64,000 nucleotides of DNA from Podaxis mareebaensis (Eukaryota; Basidiomycota; Agaricomycetes; Agaricales; Agaricaceae). The translations under genes were made by a program, and so were the position numbers. The DNA is taken from assembly GCA_018524725.1 (NCBI GenBank), contig JAEUWP010000469.1, positions 1-64,000 on the forward strand, given 5' to 3'. The notes under the pieces are model-generated. The model was not told the DNA's origin. It did not search any database and was given only the letters and a program-made list of their open reading frames with translations. Shown one piece after another: positions 47,118 through 60,060 of this stretch. The stretch's first letter is position 1; each line of letters starts with the position of its first letter.

Positions 47118-49187
47118 ATGTCTGGAAGTAGTACTTCACAGGACTGTCCTCAAGATCTTGGTAAATTTGTTTCTGGGTTTTCCGGTTTAATACTCAAGCT
47201 TTCAACCAGTTGCTATCTTCCACGCCTCGTTTCATCCAACCCAGGGGAATGTCGTAGACTGGTCACTCAAAGCAAGCGAGGGTACGCTCGCGATACTAGC
47301 TTCAAAACTGCTCCTCGACGGCTCTCCACACAGACCTAAGTCTTGACCACCTGGAATTCAGCGCGTTGCCGAGCGGACTTCACCTCGTGGAGCAAGACGT
47401 TGTGTATGCAGCTTCTTCTCCCACCCTCCGACAATCGTTCTCACACTGTCTTTCTCAGATATTTTACCAAAGACGGCCAACATGGCGTTTGTATATTCCG
47501 ACGGCGAAAAACGACCGAAGAAGGACATAGGGGCTTCAGACTCACATCACTTGGTATCCTCCTGGCCAAATCCCGAAGACCGCGCCCATGGCGACACGTT
47601 GAACCTTTGAAACAGCTCATAAACTCAATCTATTCCCGTATAGAATCTTCAGGACAACTGCAGCCTACGGGAAGCGACTGGGATCCTGCAGAGGCTTTTT
47701 TCGAAGAGCGAAGAATCAGAAGAGCTGATCTTGGTGGTGCTGGTGATTGGAGCGGCTGGACCGATGAATTGGACATAGTGCGTGTTTAAGGCGCTACATT
47801 TCTCGAATGAACACCTGACTACCCCGCTTTAGAGCAAGGCTGGCTCTAATTTATTGAATGTCCCAACTATCCATCTCCCACATCTACTACGCATTCTTGG
47901 ACCGTCATCATTAACCCTATACAAGCATGTTCTTGGGCGACGACGAGTACTTATTTATACCCTGCCTCCTGTGGAGGCCGCCTGTATACTATGCCAGGCT
48001 GCTGCTGACATGTGCTACGAGGCACAGACTACCACGGAAGGTACCCAATTGCAAGGACGCAATAAAGATCCGATACCAGTGCTGGGTATGGTCACATTGA
48101 GTGACCTTGATCGACTGCAGGCTGAGGCACAAACTGGTCGCGGTTGGATTGCTTGCACAACCGACGCCATTTTCCTTGAAAAACCCTCCTATTACGACCT
48201 CCTCATCGACTTAACGACCTCAACCCCAAACAAAGCCACAAGGCCGACTTTCCACTCTTCTAAACCCATTGCTCCGCCACCGAGTAGCGCAAAGGTTCCA
48301 ACGTACCGCCTCTCAACCATTAGATTCGCATGGAGTGATGTCAAGCTGGTAAGTAACCGTGGCTTCTCCGCGATGCGTCATCTTATATCACCCGACTACC
48401 CGTCTCCTAGTGGACCGAGATCGAACGGATATTGGGTCTCGACGTAGATCAAGCATCTTATCCTTCCTGCTGCGATCCTTCCCCGCCCGAATCACTCGTG
48501 AAGTCCAAATTCGTATCCACATGGACCGATGCATGGCGAGTATACGAGGATGTATGCATCATCTGTGCAGGTTTATGGATGGGTACTTGGCGTGGCAACT
48601 CAACTCAATCATATTCTACGGCGAACGGACCAGAGAATTGGGGAGCTATCCGTCTGGAGGGCGACGACGATCTGACCATGAGTGGTACCTATGTTCGAAA
48701 CGTCGGAATGGGCATTGAAGGCGGACCCAAAGCAACATCTAGCGGTGGAATTGGCAACACTGCGTCCTCGAGATATCACCATCGACTCAGCTCGTCGTCA
48801 AAATCCACTACGAGGAGCAGCAAAGCACGGTCAGGTCGGACGCGACAGGCGTCTACCCCTGAGCAGGACGAGTTTGCTCAACAGGAGCTTAACGATGGGC
48901 AAGTGCTGACCACAATTACGCTGCTTCAAACCTTCCATGCGCACACGTCCTTCCAACTTTCGGTCCTCGAGTCGTTCCTCCCGAAAGGAATATCGAATTT
49001 GGGACATGAGGTGGATCGCACCCTTTATCTGACACCGAAGGACATGGTTGCGTTTGAACTTGGACCGTTGAGCGGGCTTGATGCGAAGTACTTGGAGTGG
49101 TTGGTCGAGGAGTACGCTAGCAGCAATAAGCTTGTGATCAGACGGAGCTGGAGGGACCTCTTCGGTGTCATTTTTGGGTATAGTTGA
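47118..49187 (+). CDS. LCHN/DENN-like (DUF2347-type) protein
   Basis: Exons join as MSGSSTSQDCPQDLV, AIFHASFHPTQGNVVDWSLK, DLSLDHLEFSALPSGLHLVE and YFTKDGQHGVCIFRRRKTTE, then FRLTSLGILLAKSRRPRPW. This is the N-terminal signature I associate with fungal LCHN (DENND11-like) proteins, which are distant DENN-domain Rab regulators. The middle (LPHLLRILGPSSLTLYKHVL, RRRVLIYTLPPVEAA) and the C-terminal region (FQLSVLESFLPKG..., WLVEEYASSNKLVIRRSWRD) continue the family. A Ser/Arg-rich low-complexity insert lies at 48740-48870. Intron 48351-48418 joins VKL to WTEIERILG in frame. Family assignment is from memory of the pattern, and function in vesicle traffic is inferred. Confidence 0.7.
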
Positions 49188-49741
49188 AGATGGATTGTGA
49201 CATTTACGTGCGCCACATTTGGTCGGATGTATTTTTGGACTTGTGCTGAAACGATGTACTGGTCGATCGTTGAAAGTACACCTCGTTGTCTACAGTCACC
49301 TCACTCCTTTATATTTCTTCATGTTTCTTGTTTAATACCCCTCTTTCCCCTCATATGTAATCGCTCCAATACGTAGTGTAATCTATAGGATGTCGATGGT
49401 TGTGTGTAAGTATCCTGCTATTTTCGGACTTGGGGGGCGTTACCGAATCAACAGACTAGCTATGTACGCCTTCTTCCCGCTGGCCCAAACACCATTCGAC
49501 GCTTCACTCATCTCAAATTCGAAGTTCAATGCATTGTTACGACGCACTCGACGCGGCACATATCTACTTGTGTTTCATCGCCGAACCCAAGACCGGGCTT
49601 CAGCCAGGAAATCGGTCTTCGGATGGGGCAGACTCTCAACGCACCCACCCTCAGCCTACTACCCCAAAGAGGGTGGAGGGAATATTCCATTTAAACGCGG
49701 TTACCTAGGGCCATATAGAAAAAGGTATGATGACAACACAT
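49188..49741. other. Convergent intergenic region, nothing identified
   Basis: Lies between the 3' ends of the LCHN-like gene and NACHT gene 3. A 144-codon frame at 49390-49824 is antisense to the NACHT 3' exon and has no support. Confidence 0.4.
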
Positions 49742-51720
49742 TCAGGGAGCTGAAAACTTGTAATGGCCATCCACTAACTCGCTGTCCACGAATAAGGCCT
49801 TGTTCCTCCCACTCCCGATGGTAAAGCGCTTCTTTGACTCTTCTACACCTTTATCTCGCTTCATCACAGAGATCACCCTGCGAAGAGAGTTGCGACGGAA
49901 TAAACGGATGATCTTGGGACGCCGGTTTTCGGGTATCTGTCAGATAGATTTTATTAGTTAATAAGTCCAACCAGAATTGTTTAAGCCCATGTACCTTGTC
50001 AAAGAACGCCTCAACCCAATCCATCGGCAGAACCCAGCCTTTATACCATTTAATCGCAAGGGCCCAGTTGATGAGCGAGAGCCGTTGCACTACATCTGCC
50101 TCTATACGTATCAATGGCGAGCCTGACAACGAGAATAGGTATCTCAGTGCTACTATGTAGACTTCCTTGTTTGTCACTCTGGAGCTATTCCAGGCCAACA
50201 CGCTCGCGGACTCATCTGTCGAGAAACATAAGCTAACCTTGAACTGAGGCCTGAGGTAGTAGCAGAATCTCACCACCATGAGTATCTGATATGCGACAGA
50301 GTGCATCAACGCATAAGGCATAGAACCTGTTACGGTTGCTCGCTGTGTTGACACAAAACTCTGAAGTGGATCGCCCAACGTCAGTTAGGAAGTCTGAAAA
50401 TGATGCATGATAGAAGGATAGTTCGTTTGGAAGCCCATCTGACAACTCCACCCGGAGGACGGAATGGAGACTGTTTATAGCTGCGTAGAACGTTGTTAAC
50501 GAAAACCCAAGGATTGAACAATCGAGGAGGAGAATCTGGCTCCATATGGTGACGTTATGCAAAGAAGCGAAGAGCAGCAACAATGTACTGGGGAGGATAT
50601 CCTTTGGGATTTGTTTCATTATGAGGATGTAAAAGCGGTCCAATGTCGACAGAGGTGCCTTATCCGAAGACACGCCATTGGCGGTTTTCCCTAATTCCAG
50701 TACCAACCGTAGTTTCGCCTCAGGTCCAAGTACGCCTGGGCTTTGATCGATGTATCTGACGACGCTGGCTATATAGACGAATAGACCAGCCGCTTGATCG
50801 ACGAGCTGTTGAATGTCCCTATCAGACGGCCAGACAACCACGGCAGGGAAGTTGTACTTTGCGCGAATCATCCTGAAACCATCACGGAGATACGATTCAA
50901 TGTCCTTGTCCGCATCGCGTGACACCGGAAGAGTCAATTGCCAACAGACAGCACTGGCTCGTTCCGACGAGAAGCTGGCCGTGATATGAGGTTCTGGGCG
51001 GCTGAAGAATGCCCATAGAAAAGGGGTGGTTTGTTGATAAACGGAAGTAAGGATAACTTCGATGATGACGCGCTGGGCGTTTTGGTCATCACACTCGTCA
51101 AGACCATCGATGATGATCACGGTGTTCTCGCAAATACCACGATCTTGACCGCTCAGCTCTCGAAGGGGTCTGACGAGAAGCTCCCGGAACTGCACCTCGA
51201 TCGACTTTTCCAACAAAAGGGGATCGCGTAAGATCTTGGCGTCAACAAGGTCACCGTAAGCCGGGTATTTCACGGCTAGTTGATAGATAATTGTCGGCAA
51301 GAACTTTGTGGATTTGTTCCATTGGTTCGGTCGGGAAAAGAAGAACGCCGCGCCCAATCCATCCCCCATCTCTTCCGCACAGGTCTGCGCCAGCGCGGAC
51401 TTCCCAACTCCAGCGGGTCCTTGCAGCCACAACACGCGAGTCTGGCGTGCTTCCCAGCTGCCCGATCCCCATCCGATAATGTTGCGTATATGCACCTCGC
51501 GGGTACCTGGAAAACACCTTGGTGGATCGCGTGCGGAGGAGTCGTGAATGGCTTGTGGGAGGGAAGCTTTTCGTAGTGCGTCGATCCCCTGACCCTTCCC
51601 TGAAAGTTTCAATGGTTGAGCGAAGCTTTTTAGGATTGTAAAGTGATACCCACTGCTTTGGGTGTTGTTGTTGATTGTGAACGTGCCCTTGGCTATGAAA
51701 TCTCTGCTGCCGTGGAACAT
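49742..51720 (-). CDS. NACHT-domain NTPase (NLR-like), gene 3
   Basis: I start at ATG 51718-51720 (MFHGSRDFIAKGTFTINNN) because a GTATCA...TTTCAG intron of 51 nt follows and the first exon then matches genes 1 and 2. An upstream in-frame ATG at 51807 is the alternative. Walker A is GPAGVGKS near 51404-51427, FFFSRPNQW follows, Walker B is IIIDGLDEC near 51105 and FSRPEPHI near 50985. After the helical region come YHASFSDFL, a last intron (about 49922-49982) and the C-terminal exon IPENRRPKIIRLFRRN..., ending at 49742. The intron near 50240-50280 is uncertain. It is the relative of the dead copy at 27.7-28.6 kb. Confidence 0.8.
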
Positions 51721-52142
51721 GAGAGTGAAGAGAACAGCATTAGGGTGAGGCAGCGTCAGCTGACAGTCGAATGAGCACGAGGTCCTGGGCTTCAGGCGCT
51801 CGCTCATCCAAACGCCGAGCTTGGTGACTGCACTATATTAGCACTTATTATACTGCGTGGCGTCTAAAACTTAAGCCAACATATTGTGAGAATGCTGCTC
51901 ACGCTGGGTCATACCTAAGGTCTTCATGGCCCGCTTCGGCGACTTATATTCAAGGCGCCGAAGGACCGGAACCCAGCCCGACCTTCGATGTCAAGGAATG
52001 CTTCTTCAACTGGTGTATACAATAATATAATTGAGGAGACATGCGAAAAGATCCTCACGTTGGTGTGATGGAGTATACAAATCTAATTTAATGTTCAGAT
52101 CCTCAGGATATCGTACTACTCACACTTTGCCTCAAAATCAAA

Positions 52143-53025
52143 CTACATGAATGTCACCATTGCGCCCGCCACCATCGCTATTACCGAAAACAACGATAGC
52201 GAGAGCACCACTGCTCCATTTCCTTGATTGTCTTCGCCGCCACCGGTTCCGACTTGGGGTCTAGTCGTTGCGCTCTGAGTGCTCGTGATCTGGAATCGAG
52301 TTGAGATGTCAGGAATGCCAGTTACAGCACCGCTACCAGGTGGTCCCGGTGCAGGAGAGGGATTAAGGACGACTCTGTTGAGGGTTAGGCCCTGTTTTGT
52401 GCAGTCGGACCCAAAGGCTGTTTAGAGCAGTTCAAGGGGGCGGGGAGAGGAGGGGAGTCGGGGGAGGATTAGGTCAAATTCAACAAATGTAGTGGCTCCG
52501 ACGTACTATCAAGAACACCTTGTCCCCTGGCTCTGAGTCCGTCATACGTAGATGTTCCTGTGCCATAATCCACGACACAGTCCATGCAAATCTTCAGTGC
52601 GACATAATTGGGAGCTGTGCAGACGCAGTCTGGGGAACCACATCTCTGGATTGAAAACAGTTAACCGTCGTTCCATGATATGGATGAGGCTCGGCAAGCC
52701 TCGAGATGGAGGGCGCACCGTTAGGACATAATCAATAGGTCCACACGTGGTACGGCACTGAATGACAAAAAAAATCAGCAAGAAAGGAAGACTTCACAAA
52801 TGAGCTGATCAACGACATACGCCTTCGGGCACTTGACCAACGATACCCCCATCCTGCTGCCGTTTCAAGATCCCATGATCCCCCCATACATTCGTCGCCG
52901 AAGCAGAAACAAAGGCTGTACGGAGCAACCGAGATAATCAGTCAGTCTATCCAGTCCCGTTACTATCGAAACCCACACGACAGACCTGGGGACACCAACG
53001 CAGTAATGAGAAATGACGACCACAT
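52143..53025 (-). CDS. Secreted Cys-rich protein with GPI-anchor signal (member 2)
   Basis: Starts MWSSFLITALVSPAFVSASA, a signal peptide split by an intron. In order the exons give ATNVWGDHGILKRQQDGG, CRTTCGPIDYVLT, RCGSPDCVCTAPNYVALKIC with MDCVVDYGTG, and AFGSDCTKQGLTLN, followed by a Pro/Ser/Thr/Gly linker and a hydrophobic C-terminus (VVLSLSLFSVIAMVAGAMVT). Exon plan and cysteine layout match 44495-45385. Probably a GPI-anchored surface protein; function unknown. Confidence 0.7.
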
Positions 53026-53883
53026 CGTTTTGTCTCGAGTTTAGGTGGAACGAGTGAAGAGGTAAGTCTGAATGAACGAGTGAAAAAGGAGCGATGTGCA
53101 GAAGGCTGAGTTTAGAGAGAAAGGTGTCTTATTGACCGTTGCAGATGCCTACCAAGTCTCTGGCCGCAGCGGACTCCCAATTTGGTACAGCCTCGGTTCA
53201 GGGTCCGTGTCCTGCGCGGGCGTGTCCCAAGCTTTCCGAGCACTGATGTTTTAAGCCGAATTGTTGAAAGTTATATTGATTTCGGAGGCTTTGAAAACAA
53301 GCCGTACAAAGGAAGCCAGAATCCTCGTTGGAGTGATCGACGATCATGAAGGATTCCAAATCTCATTCTGTCTTCTTGATGCTTGTAGTGCACAGCATAG
53401 TAACAGTCGGAGACCACGCTTTGCCTACGAACCCTTGCACATCAGTTCCATAGGACGTGATTAAGTCGAATATATTCACACTATACTCGTATATGCGTAC
53501 AACAGAGTATACACAAGTATACACAGAATCTGCACTCTATACAAGCTCAACCGCGACAGCATTGGCGGATCGAAAAGCACATTACAACCAGGGCATGATA
53601 TAGCGTACATTGCGGCCAGTGACAGGCTGAACAAAAGATGAACCGGAATCACAAACCGACGGATGCGACACGACGCAAAAAAACACAGAGCTGACAGGAA
53701 CAAAAAAAGCAAGACGGAGGATCCAGGCAACATCAGAAGGACAGGAAGGAGCAAAGAAAAAGATGTAATAGAAGCGGGAACTAAGTAGATGGGCCCGTGT
53801 GTGGAAACAAAGATGAGGGTAATTGCGGCAATGAACATCGCATGAGCTTCAACAGATACACGATATCAAAGAAAAACCACCCT
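53026..53883. other. Intergenic and eIF3a 3' flank
   Basis: No gene recognised. A 67-codon frame at 53261-53464 and a hydrophobic minus frame at 53476-53838 lack support. Confidence 0.4.
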
Positions 53884-56800
53884 TCAACGTCCTCCAGACG
53901 CCTGTTGCACCCGACGCGACCTCCACGCCCCACCACTACTCTTCCCAACAGTCTGGAACCCATCCTCATCCTTCTTGGGTTCCTCCTTCGCGGGCGGCAA
54001 CGCTGGCGACGCGGGCCTAGGGGAAGCAGACCCAGCTGCAGTAACAGCTTTCGCGGCCTCACGTTCCCTCCATCCGCCGCCGCCGCCGCCCAACGCACCT
54101 GGCCTATACTTCGGCGCTCCACCTGCAGCGGGGGCGGCAGGCGCAGGACTCTCTGCCCTAGGTGACTCCGATGCTGGCCTTGTAGTTCCTGCTCCAGACG
54201 CACTTCTTCTCCAAGCAGGTTCTTGGCCATTGGCAGCACGGATGGCAGGCGGTCCGCGGACAGAACTGAAAGGTGACGACGATTTCTTTTCCGCTTGTTC
54301 CCTTTCTTGTTCGAGGCGACGTTGCCGCCGACGTTCTTCCGCCTCTTCCTCGCGTTGTTGTTGGAGACGTGCTTTTTCCAAGGCTTCTTGGCGTTCCTTT
54401 TCGCGTGCCGCACGGGAGGCGGCGAGCTCCTCCTCTTTCTTCTTGCGAGCAGCCTCTTCCGCTGCAAGCCTCTCCTCCTCTTCCCTGCGCTTGCGTTCCT
54501 CTTCTGCGCGGCGAGCTGCAAGAACATAAATTCAGCATCAGAGAACACGAAAATCGAAGGGGAGACCATCACACCTTCTTCCAGTTTGCGCTCTTCCTCT
54601 TCCTTAGCCTTCCTCTCCGCCTCTTCCTTCTCCCTCTTAGCCTTCTCCTCTTCCCAAGCCTTAAGCACAGCAGCCTTCCTCTTCGCCTTCTCCTGTTCAA
54701 TCTTCTTCGCTGCAGCCTCCAACCTCTTCCTATACGCATCACCCTTCCTCTCCGCCAACACCTGTTTCCATGACTCGAAATCAGGCAACATGCGCTTCAA
54801 CCGGCCCTTCGTCTCAATATCCTCCTGGTGAGCCTTCTTGGAGGATTCTATGCGTTGACGTTGGATCTCCTCGAACGTCTGACGATCATGTTGTTGTTGC
54901 TCTTCGTAATCTTGGGCGAGGAGCGGTCGTTCTTCCTTACGATACGCACGTTCGATATGATCGATCCGTTTGGCAGTAATACGCAGCCGCTCATTCATCT
55001 CCCTCTTCTCCTTCTCAAGCTGTGCGACTTGCATACCAATCAAGCCTTCCGTATCATAAGTATCCAATTTCTGAACACCCCATCAGCATCCCATCTTGAT
55101 CCAAAAAAAGCCAACAAATACTCACATCAACTTCATTCGCCTTCAAAATACCCTTATCCACCAAAGTCTGCGCATACTTCTTCGCCTCATCGATTCTAAT
55201 ACTCTCAATCTCCTTCTTAGCCCTCTCAATATCCCTCTTCTTCGCCTCCTCCCTCTGCCTCCTCACTTCCTCCTCCTTCTCCCTCCTACTAATCTCAGCC
55301 CGTCGACTACTCTCCTCCTTCTCCTTCCTCACCGTCAACTCACTCAACAACTCCCTCCTCCTAGCCACCAACGCGCGCTTAACTTGAAGCGCCTTACGCT
55401 CAGCCTCAACTGCCGCCACGAGTTCCCTGAACTTGGCTTTTTGCTCCTCTTCAGGCAGGGGAACAAGTTCCCCATCAAGAATTTGGATCGTGTTATGCAG
55501 AGACGTAGCAATTTTACTGAGACGGGTGTGTACAGTCTCGGCGAGTGAGGGTTGAATAGTGGTTTCGCGGGCCTTGGAGCTCGAAGCGATAGGTGCTTCA
55601 TCCGCGACAGCAAACGCATCATCAACGAAAGCGATACTACCCGCCTTGTGATCTACACGGATGTTCAACTCTCCGCGATGTGCACAGCCCATGATATACG
55701 CTTCGATTTCCTCGGCGTTGAATACCGACTTCTCCTCGCCCTCAGACTTGAACTTGAGGGGCTGGACGAGCTCGAAGAGGGTGCCGATCTTGACGGTGGA
55801 GTAGACCTGCGAGAGTTGGTTGAGGAGGCGGGAGAGGAGGGCGCGTTGGAGGAGGGGAAGGTACGGCGCATAAGCGGCGTCAGTGGAGAGGGTTTGGAGG
55901 AGAGGTGCGATTGAGCTGCAAAGAGAAAGAGGATCGAAGGTGACTTCGAGGATTTGATAAAGGGCTTTGATGGGTGCGGGGGAAAGTTTAAGGACATCGC
56001 GCGAGAGCTAGAAATCTAACGTCAGAATGTTAATCCCTCCTAGAAAGCGAAAATACTCACCGCGTCCTTGAGCAACCCGGCGCGCGTAGGCATACGGCTG
56101 AGACCAAGCAAAGCCGTTAGACGGGCGTTTTTGCCTTTCAGTTCGTCCGGTTCTGTCGTCTGCAGACCGACAGGAACAGCAAGGGCGCTAACCAATACTT
56201 GACCAGCGAGTCGACTCATCTCCTCTTCGGATTTTCCACCAATATTGGTGACGACCGCGTAGTACCTGCCCCAAGCAGCAGCATGATATAAAGCATTGCC
56301 GGACATGAGGAAGATCTTGGTCAATTTTTCATAGTAGTTGGCCATCATCGCGGGGCGTGGGGCCTTTTTAGCCATGGTGAGGAGGTTGTGGACATCTTCA
56401 ACGGAACGGAAGGCTTCCTGCCACAATTCCAATTCCACTGAGGTGTTTAGTTGCGCAAAGCGAGTATCGAGGTGATGCTGGAGGGTATCAGGGTCCGAGA
56501 GGTTGATGGAATGCTGTTGATGCGAGTATTTGGCAACGTTGGAGAGGTGGAGCCGGAGGGTTTCACAAAGGCGACGGAACTCGACTTTGCGGTTGTACTT
56601 CAAACAGAATTTGAAGGCTTGTTGGGCGATTTGCTGCACGGGCTGATAAGGATCTCTGGATGACATCCGGCATGAGGGGATTACGTACCTGGTAGATGGC
56701 CTCCAACCGAGCGTTGTTTTTGAGAGTTTCGAGGGAGGTGCGATAGCTCTCCCAAAGGAACTTGAGCCAGGGTGTAACCAAGGCTCGGTCAGTGCGATCC

Positions 56801-57210
56801 TTGCTCTGATCACCACTAACAGCGCCCAGCAGAATGCTCTCAGGCGTCTCACTAGCCTCCAAATCATCCACATCCACTGCCACAGCCGCCTGTTGTTGAG
56901 CCTCCTTCACCTTAGCATCCGCAAGTTGGATAAATCGATTGATGACGACTTCGATGCTCTGCACGCTGGTGTTCTGAGCGATGTTTTTGTATTGCATGAG
57001 GCCCTCTTTGGCGGTGCGACCCTTGCGCATGTCAACACAGAGTTCGATGAAACGTTGCATGATGGGTTCCAATGTCGCCAAGGGGGTCGATCGGAATCGT
57101 TTTGAGGCGAACATTTCTGTGAGGGACTGGAGGGCGGCATGGGACTGGCCTACAGACACGAGACCTTCTGCCTGGCGAAGCACCGTTTCAGGCTTTGAGA
57201 ACGGCGCCAT
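53884..57210 (-). CDS. TIF32: Translation initiation factor eIF3 subunit a
   Basis: Starts [18 protein letters not shown]. Five exons give about 1,000 residues. The N-terminal half holds the TPR-like/PCI module ([55 protein letters not shown], then [20 protein letters not shown] of the PCI winged helix). The second half is a long charged coiled coil (spectrin-like, many Arg/Glu/Lys) and the end is Ala/Pro/Gly rich with the usual DGFQTVGK motif. eIF3a is the scaffold of eIF3 on the 40S ribosome. Introns at about 56690, 56058, 55126 and 54575 are short. High-GC frames antisense to the tail (53975-54529) are shadows. Confidence 0.92.
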
Positions 57211-57421
57211 TGTTGTCTAAAATTGAGATAAATGGTAAGATTACTGGACATCGTGCTGGACGATGAGCTCACTGACTTTAGTAAGGGGGTGTGTGCGTCG
57301 TCGGTGACGATGATCTCGACGCTGTGTATATCAAAAATTTAGGTTCAGCGGTGGCGCTTTAGGGCAGGACATTTTCGGATCTAATTGAATATCACAAATT
57401 CATAATTAATTACTTATCTAC

Positions 57422-58419
57422 TTATTCCGGCTTCTGAGCGGTGTGTGCGTGATAGCCAAAGTAGATCCCACTGCCCGTGTCCCACCACCCAGCAAGATCG
57501 TCCATAACAGCGTCAAACTCGGCTTCAGTGGAGACTCTTCCAAAACCACCCTGCTCAAGTACTGATTTCTTCAGTCCACGATAAAAGCCACTAGCACCCC
57601 TGGCCATGACCTCCGCTTCTTTGCCTGCCCACTTGCCAAGCGGAAACGTCTTCTTGTCTGAGACGATCTCAACGAATCCAGCCTCTTTCAACAGGTCAGG
57701 TAGGCGGTCGTTGATGCGAATGTCCAACCCCTTTGATGTAAATACTTGATGCTTGAGGTAATGCGCCGCGTGATTCATGTATTCTTCTGGACCTTCATGG
57801 TCCGCCAATGCCTCGTGAAATTCCACCCAGCCACCCGGCTTCAACACTCGGTATATTTCCTTGAGGGCTACAAGCCATTCCTCTTTCCGAAGCCCGGCTA
57901 CCAGGAGGCGCTGGTGCACATACGTAAAAGTTCCCGTCCATTCCTTGGGGAGGTTAGTGATGGAGTTGACAGAGAACGAGACATTTTCGGGGTATTCCTT
58001 GGGGAAGAGACGTGGCTCTATGTCGATGCCATGAATGATGACGCCTTCGGGGACCTTTGTAGCTGCGTCAAGCATCCACGCCCCTTAACCGACTTTTAAT
58101 TCGGCTTCACAAATGTGTCTGGGGAAAAAACACCCACCACCTCCAGCTCCAGAATCGAGGATCCTGTCGCCCGCTTTCAATTGAACTGGTGCTGTTATCA
58201 ATCGATTTCCAAACACACGGACGTCGTTTTCATGTTGACGACGTAATCTACTCGTCATCGTCAGCCCCATCTGAAGGCCGTCAAATCCCGAACACACCGT
58301 TCCCTTTCCTGTTCATCTGCAGGAAGGAGGTATGCGCTTCCTGGTGCTTGTGTGTGGTACCTCCGGGATTCTGCTCCTGATTGTGCGACCGCTTGTTCGC
58401 TAGCGTCTTTGCTCTCCAT
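57422..58419 (-). CDS. SAM-dependent methyltransferase, class I, copy 1
   Basis: Three exons: MESKDASEQAVAQSG...LLPADEQERER, then RRQHENDVRVFGNRLI...DRILDSGAGG (motif I of the SAM site, split by an intron), then AWMLDAATKVPEGVIIHGID with RLFPKEYPENVSF, TYVHQRLLVAGL, YRVLKPGGWVEFHE (motif III-like) and the end AHTAQKPE. Domain order is that of fungal LaeA/UMTA-like small-molecule or regulatory methyltransferases; substrate unknown. Intron phases (2, then 1) are shared with the two neighbours, and copy 2 at 58631 is the closest. Confidence 0.8.
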
Positions 58420-58630
58420 TGTCACCCGAGGGATACTTGTATCTGGGATGGGGATAGCGCACAGGTTCTTCCCACCCTCTGCTTCATCTATCCCTTAGTG
58501 ATATTTTCAGAACATCCACCAAAGTCGAGGCAGAACAAAGAAGATATTTAAAACCTCCAGTCGCGATCACGTTGACCTCCGAGAACTGATACCAAAGATA
58601 TTGATCACATCATTTCTTATCTACTCCCTT

Positions 58631-59652
58631 CTACTCCGGCTTCCGCGCGATGTGCACATGGAATGCAAAATAGATCCCACTCCCTTTTTCCCACCATTCT
58701 GCCAACTCGTCCACAACGCCGTTAAACTCCTCCTCGGTTCCAACCCTCCCGAATCCACCTGCCTCAAGTACTGCCTTCTTCCAACCCATGTAAAACTCCC
58801 GATTCGCCCTCGCCGCTATCTCCGCCTCAGGTCCTCCCCACCTCCCAGCTGGATATTTCTTCTTCTCCGAAACAACATCCACGAACCCAGCCTCCTTCAG
58901 CAAACTCGGCAAGCGATCGTTGACGTGGATATCGAGTCCTCGTGAGGCGTAGACCTGGTGTTTGAGGTAATGAGCTGTGAGATTCATGTACTCCTCTGGC
59001 CCCTCATGGTTTGCTTCGGCTTCCTGGAATTCGACCCAGCCACCTGGTTTAAGGACTCTGTATATCTCGCCAAGGGCAGTGGGCCATTCCGATTTGCGGA
59101 GTGCTGCGACTAGGAGACGTTGGCGTACGTAGGTGAACATGTTCGACCACTCTTTGGGAAGGGCTGTTACGGAGTTTATGGAGAGTGTGACGTTCCTTGG
59201 AATGTTTTTTGGGAAGAGGCGTGATTCAATGTCTATTCCGTATATCGTGGCGCCATTGGGTATTGCCTTCGCTGTGTCTAGTATCCAATTCCCTTGAAAA
59301 AAGCTCCTGTCAGCTCCTTTGGCATTGCGTCTTAAAACTGCTGAATGTACCTCCACCAACTCCAGACTCGAGGATTCTATCTCCCGCACTGAGCTTGACT
59401 GGTGCTACGATCAACCGATTATCAAGCACCCTTAGATACACCTTGTGCTGGATGCTCAATCTATGGGAAGATTTCATCTCGAGGTCGATATGCAAACATC
59501 ATGACCGATGATTATGGCTGCACATACCGTTCTCTCTCTGTTTCGTCCGAGGGTAAGATGTATGCTGTTCCCGGTGCCTGTGTGTAATATCTCGTAGAAA
59601 TCGGGCCCGCTGGGGCTACCAGCTCATTGGTGTTTTTGTCTTCCAGAATCAT
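58631..59652 (-). CDS. SAM-dependent methyltransferase, class I, copy 2
   Basis: Same three-exon plan: MILEDKNTNELVAPAGPIST...ILPSDETERER, then LSIQHKVYLRVLDNRLIVAP with DRILESGVGGG, then NWILDTAKAIPNGATIYGID, LFPKNIPRNVTLSIN, YVRQRLLVAAL, YRVLKPGGWVEFQEAE and the end VHIARKPE. Motif I has LESGVGG where copies 1 and 3 have LDSG, a conservative change in the SAM-binding loop. The phase of the second intron is less certain because acceptors crowd near 59310. It lies 211 bp upstream of copy 1 on the same strand. Confidence 0.75.
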
Positions 59653-60060
59653 CGATATCGGTGAGCACTATAGAATCGGCTTTGCGGTGGCCTCATATAC
59701 CCTTCGAGACCCTCCACTGCGATTATCTGCGAGTCTCCTGATCTGATGCCACAAGTGTTCCATAATTGCTGTCATCGGGTAAAACGCATACCGAGCTATT
59801 CGGGCGCCGTGTTACCTTTCATTCGGTTTTCTAGAAAATATTTCCCTTTTTTTTTTGAATACATGACCCTGCATATGCCCAACAAACAGACATTCCTTGG
59901 TCAAAAGTTGGTCAAAAAGCACTAATCCATCCACAAATGTGCTGCCGGTTTTCCCCCGAGCCTGATATCTTCCCATCGGCTTCTAAACTCTGGAAAATTT
60001 TCTGGTCAGGCGGTGTTGGCTTCTCGCACCTGTGGACAGCCATGTGAAAGTCTATTATCG

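Noticed and set aside
51721..51807. Upstream ATG at 51807 as the start of NACHT gene 3
   Set aside because: The extra 29 residues are unlike genes 1 and 2, while ATG 51720 gives the same short first exon as in those genes.
53975..54831. Long plus-strand frames rich in Ser/Ala/Leu
   Set aside because: They are antisense shadows of the GC-rich, Glu/Arg/Ala-rich tail of eIF3a.
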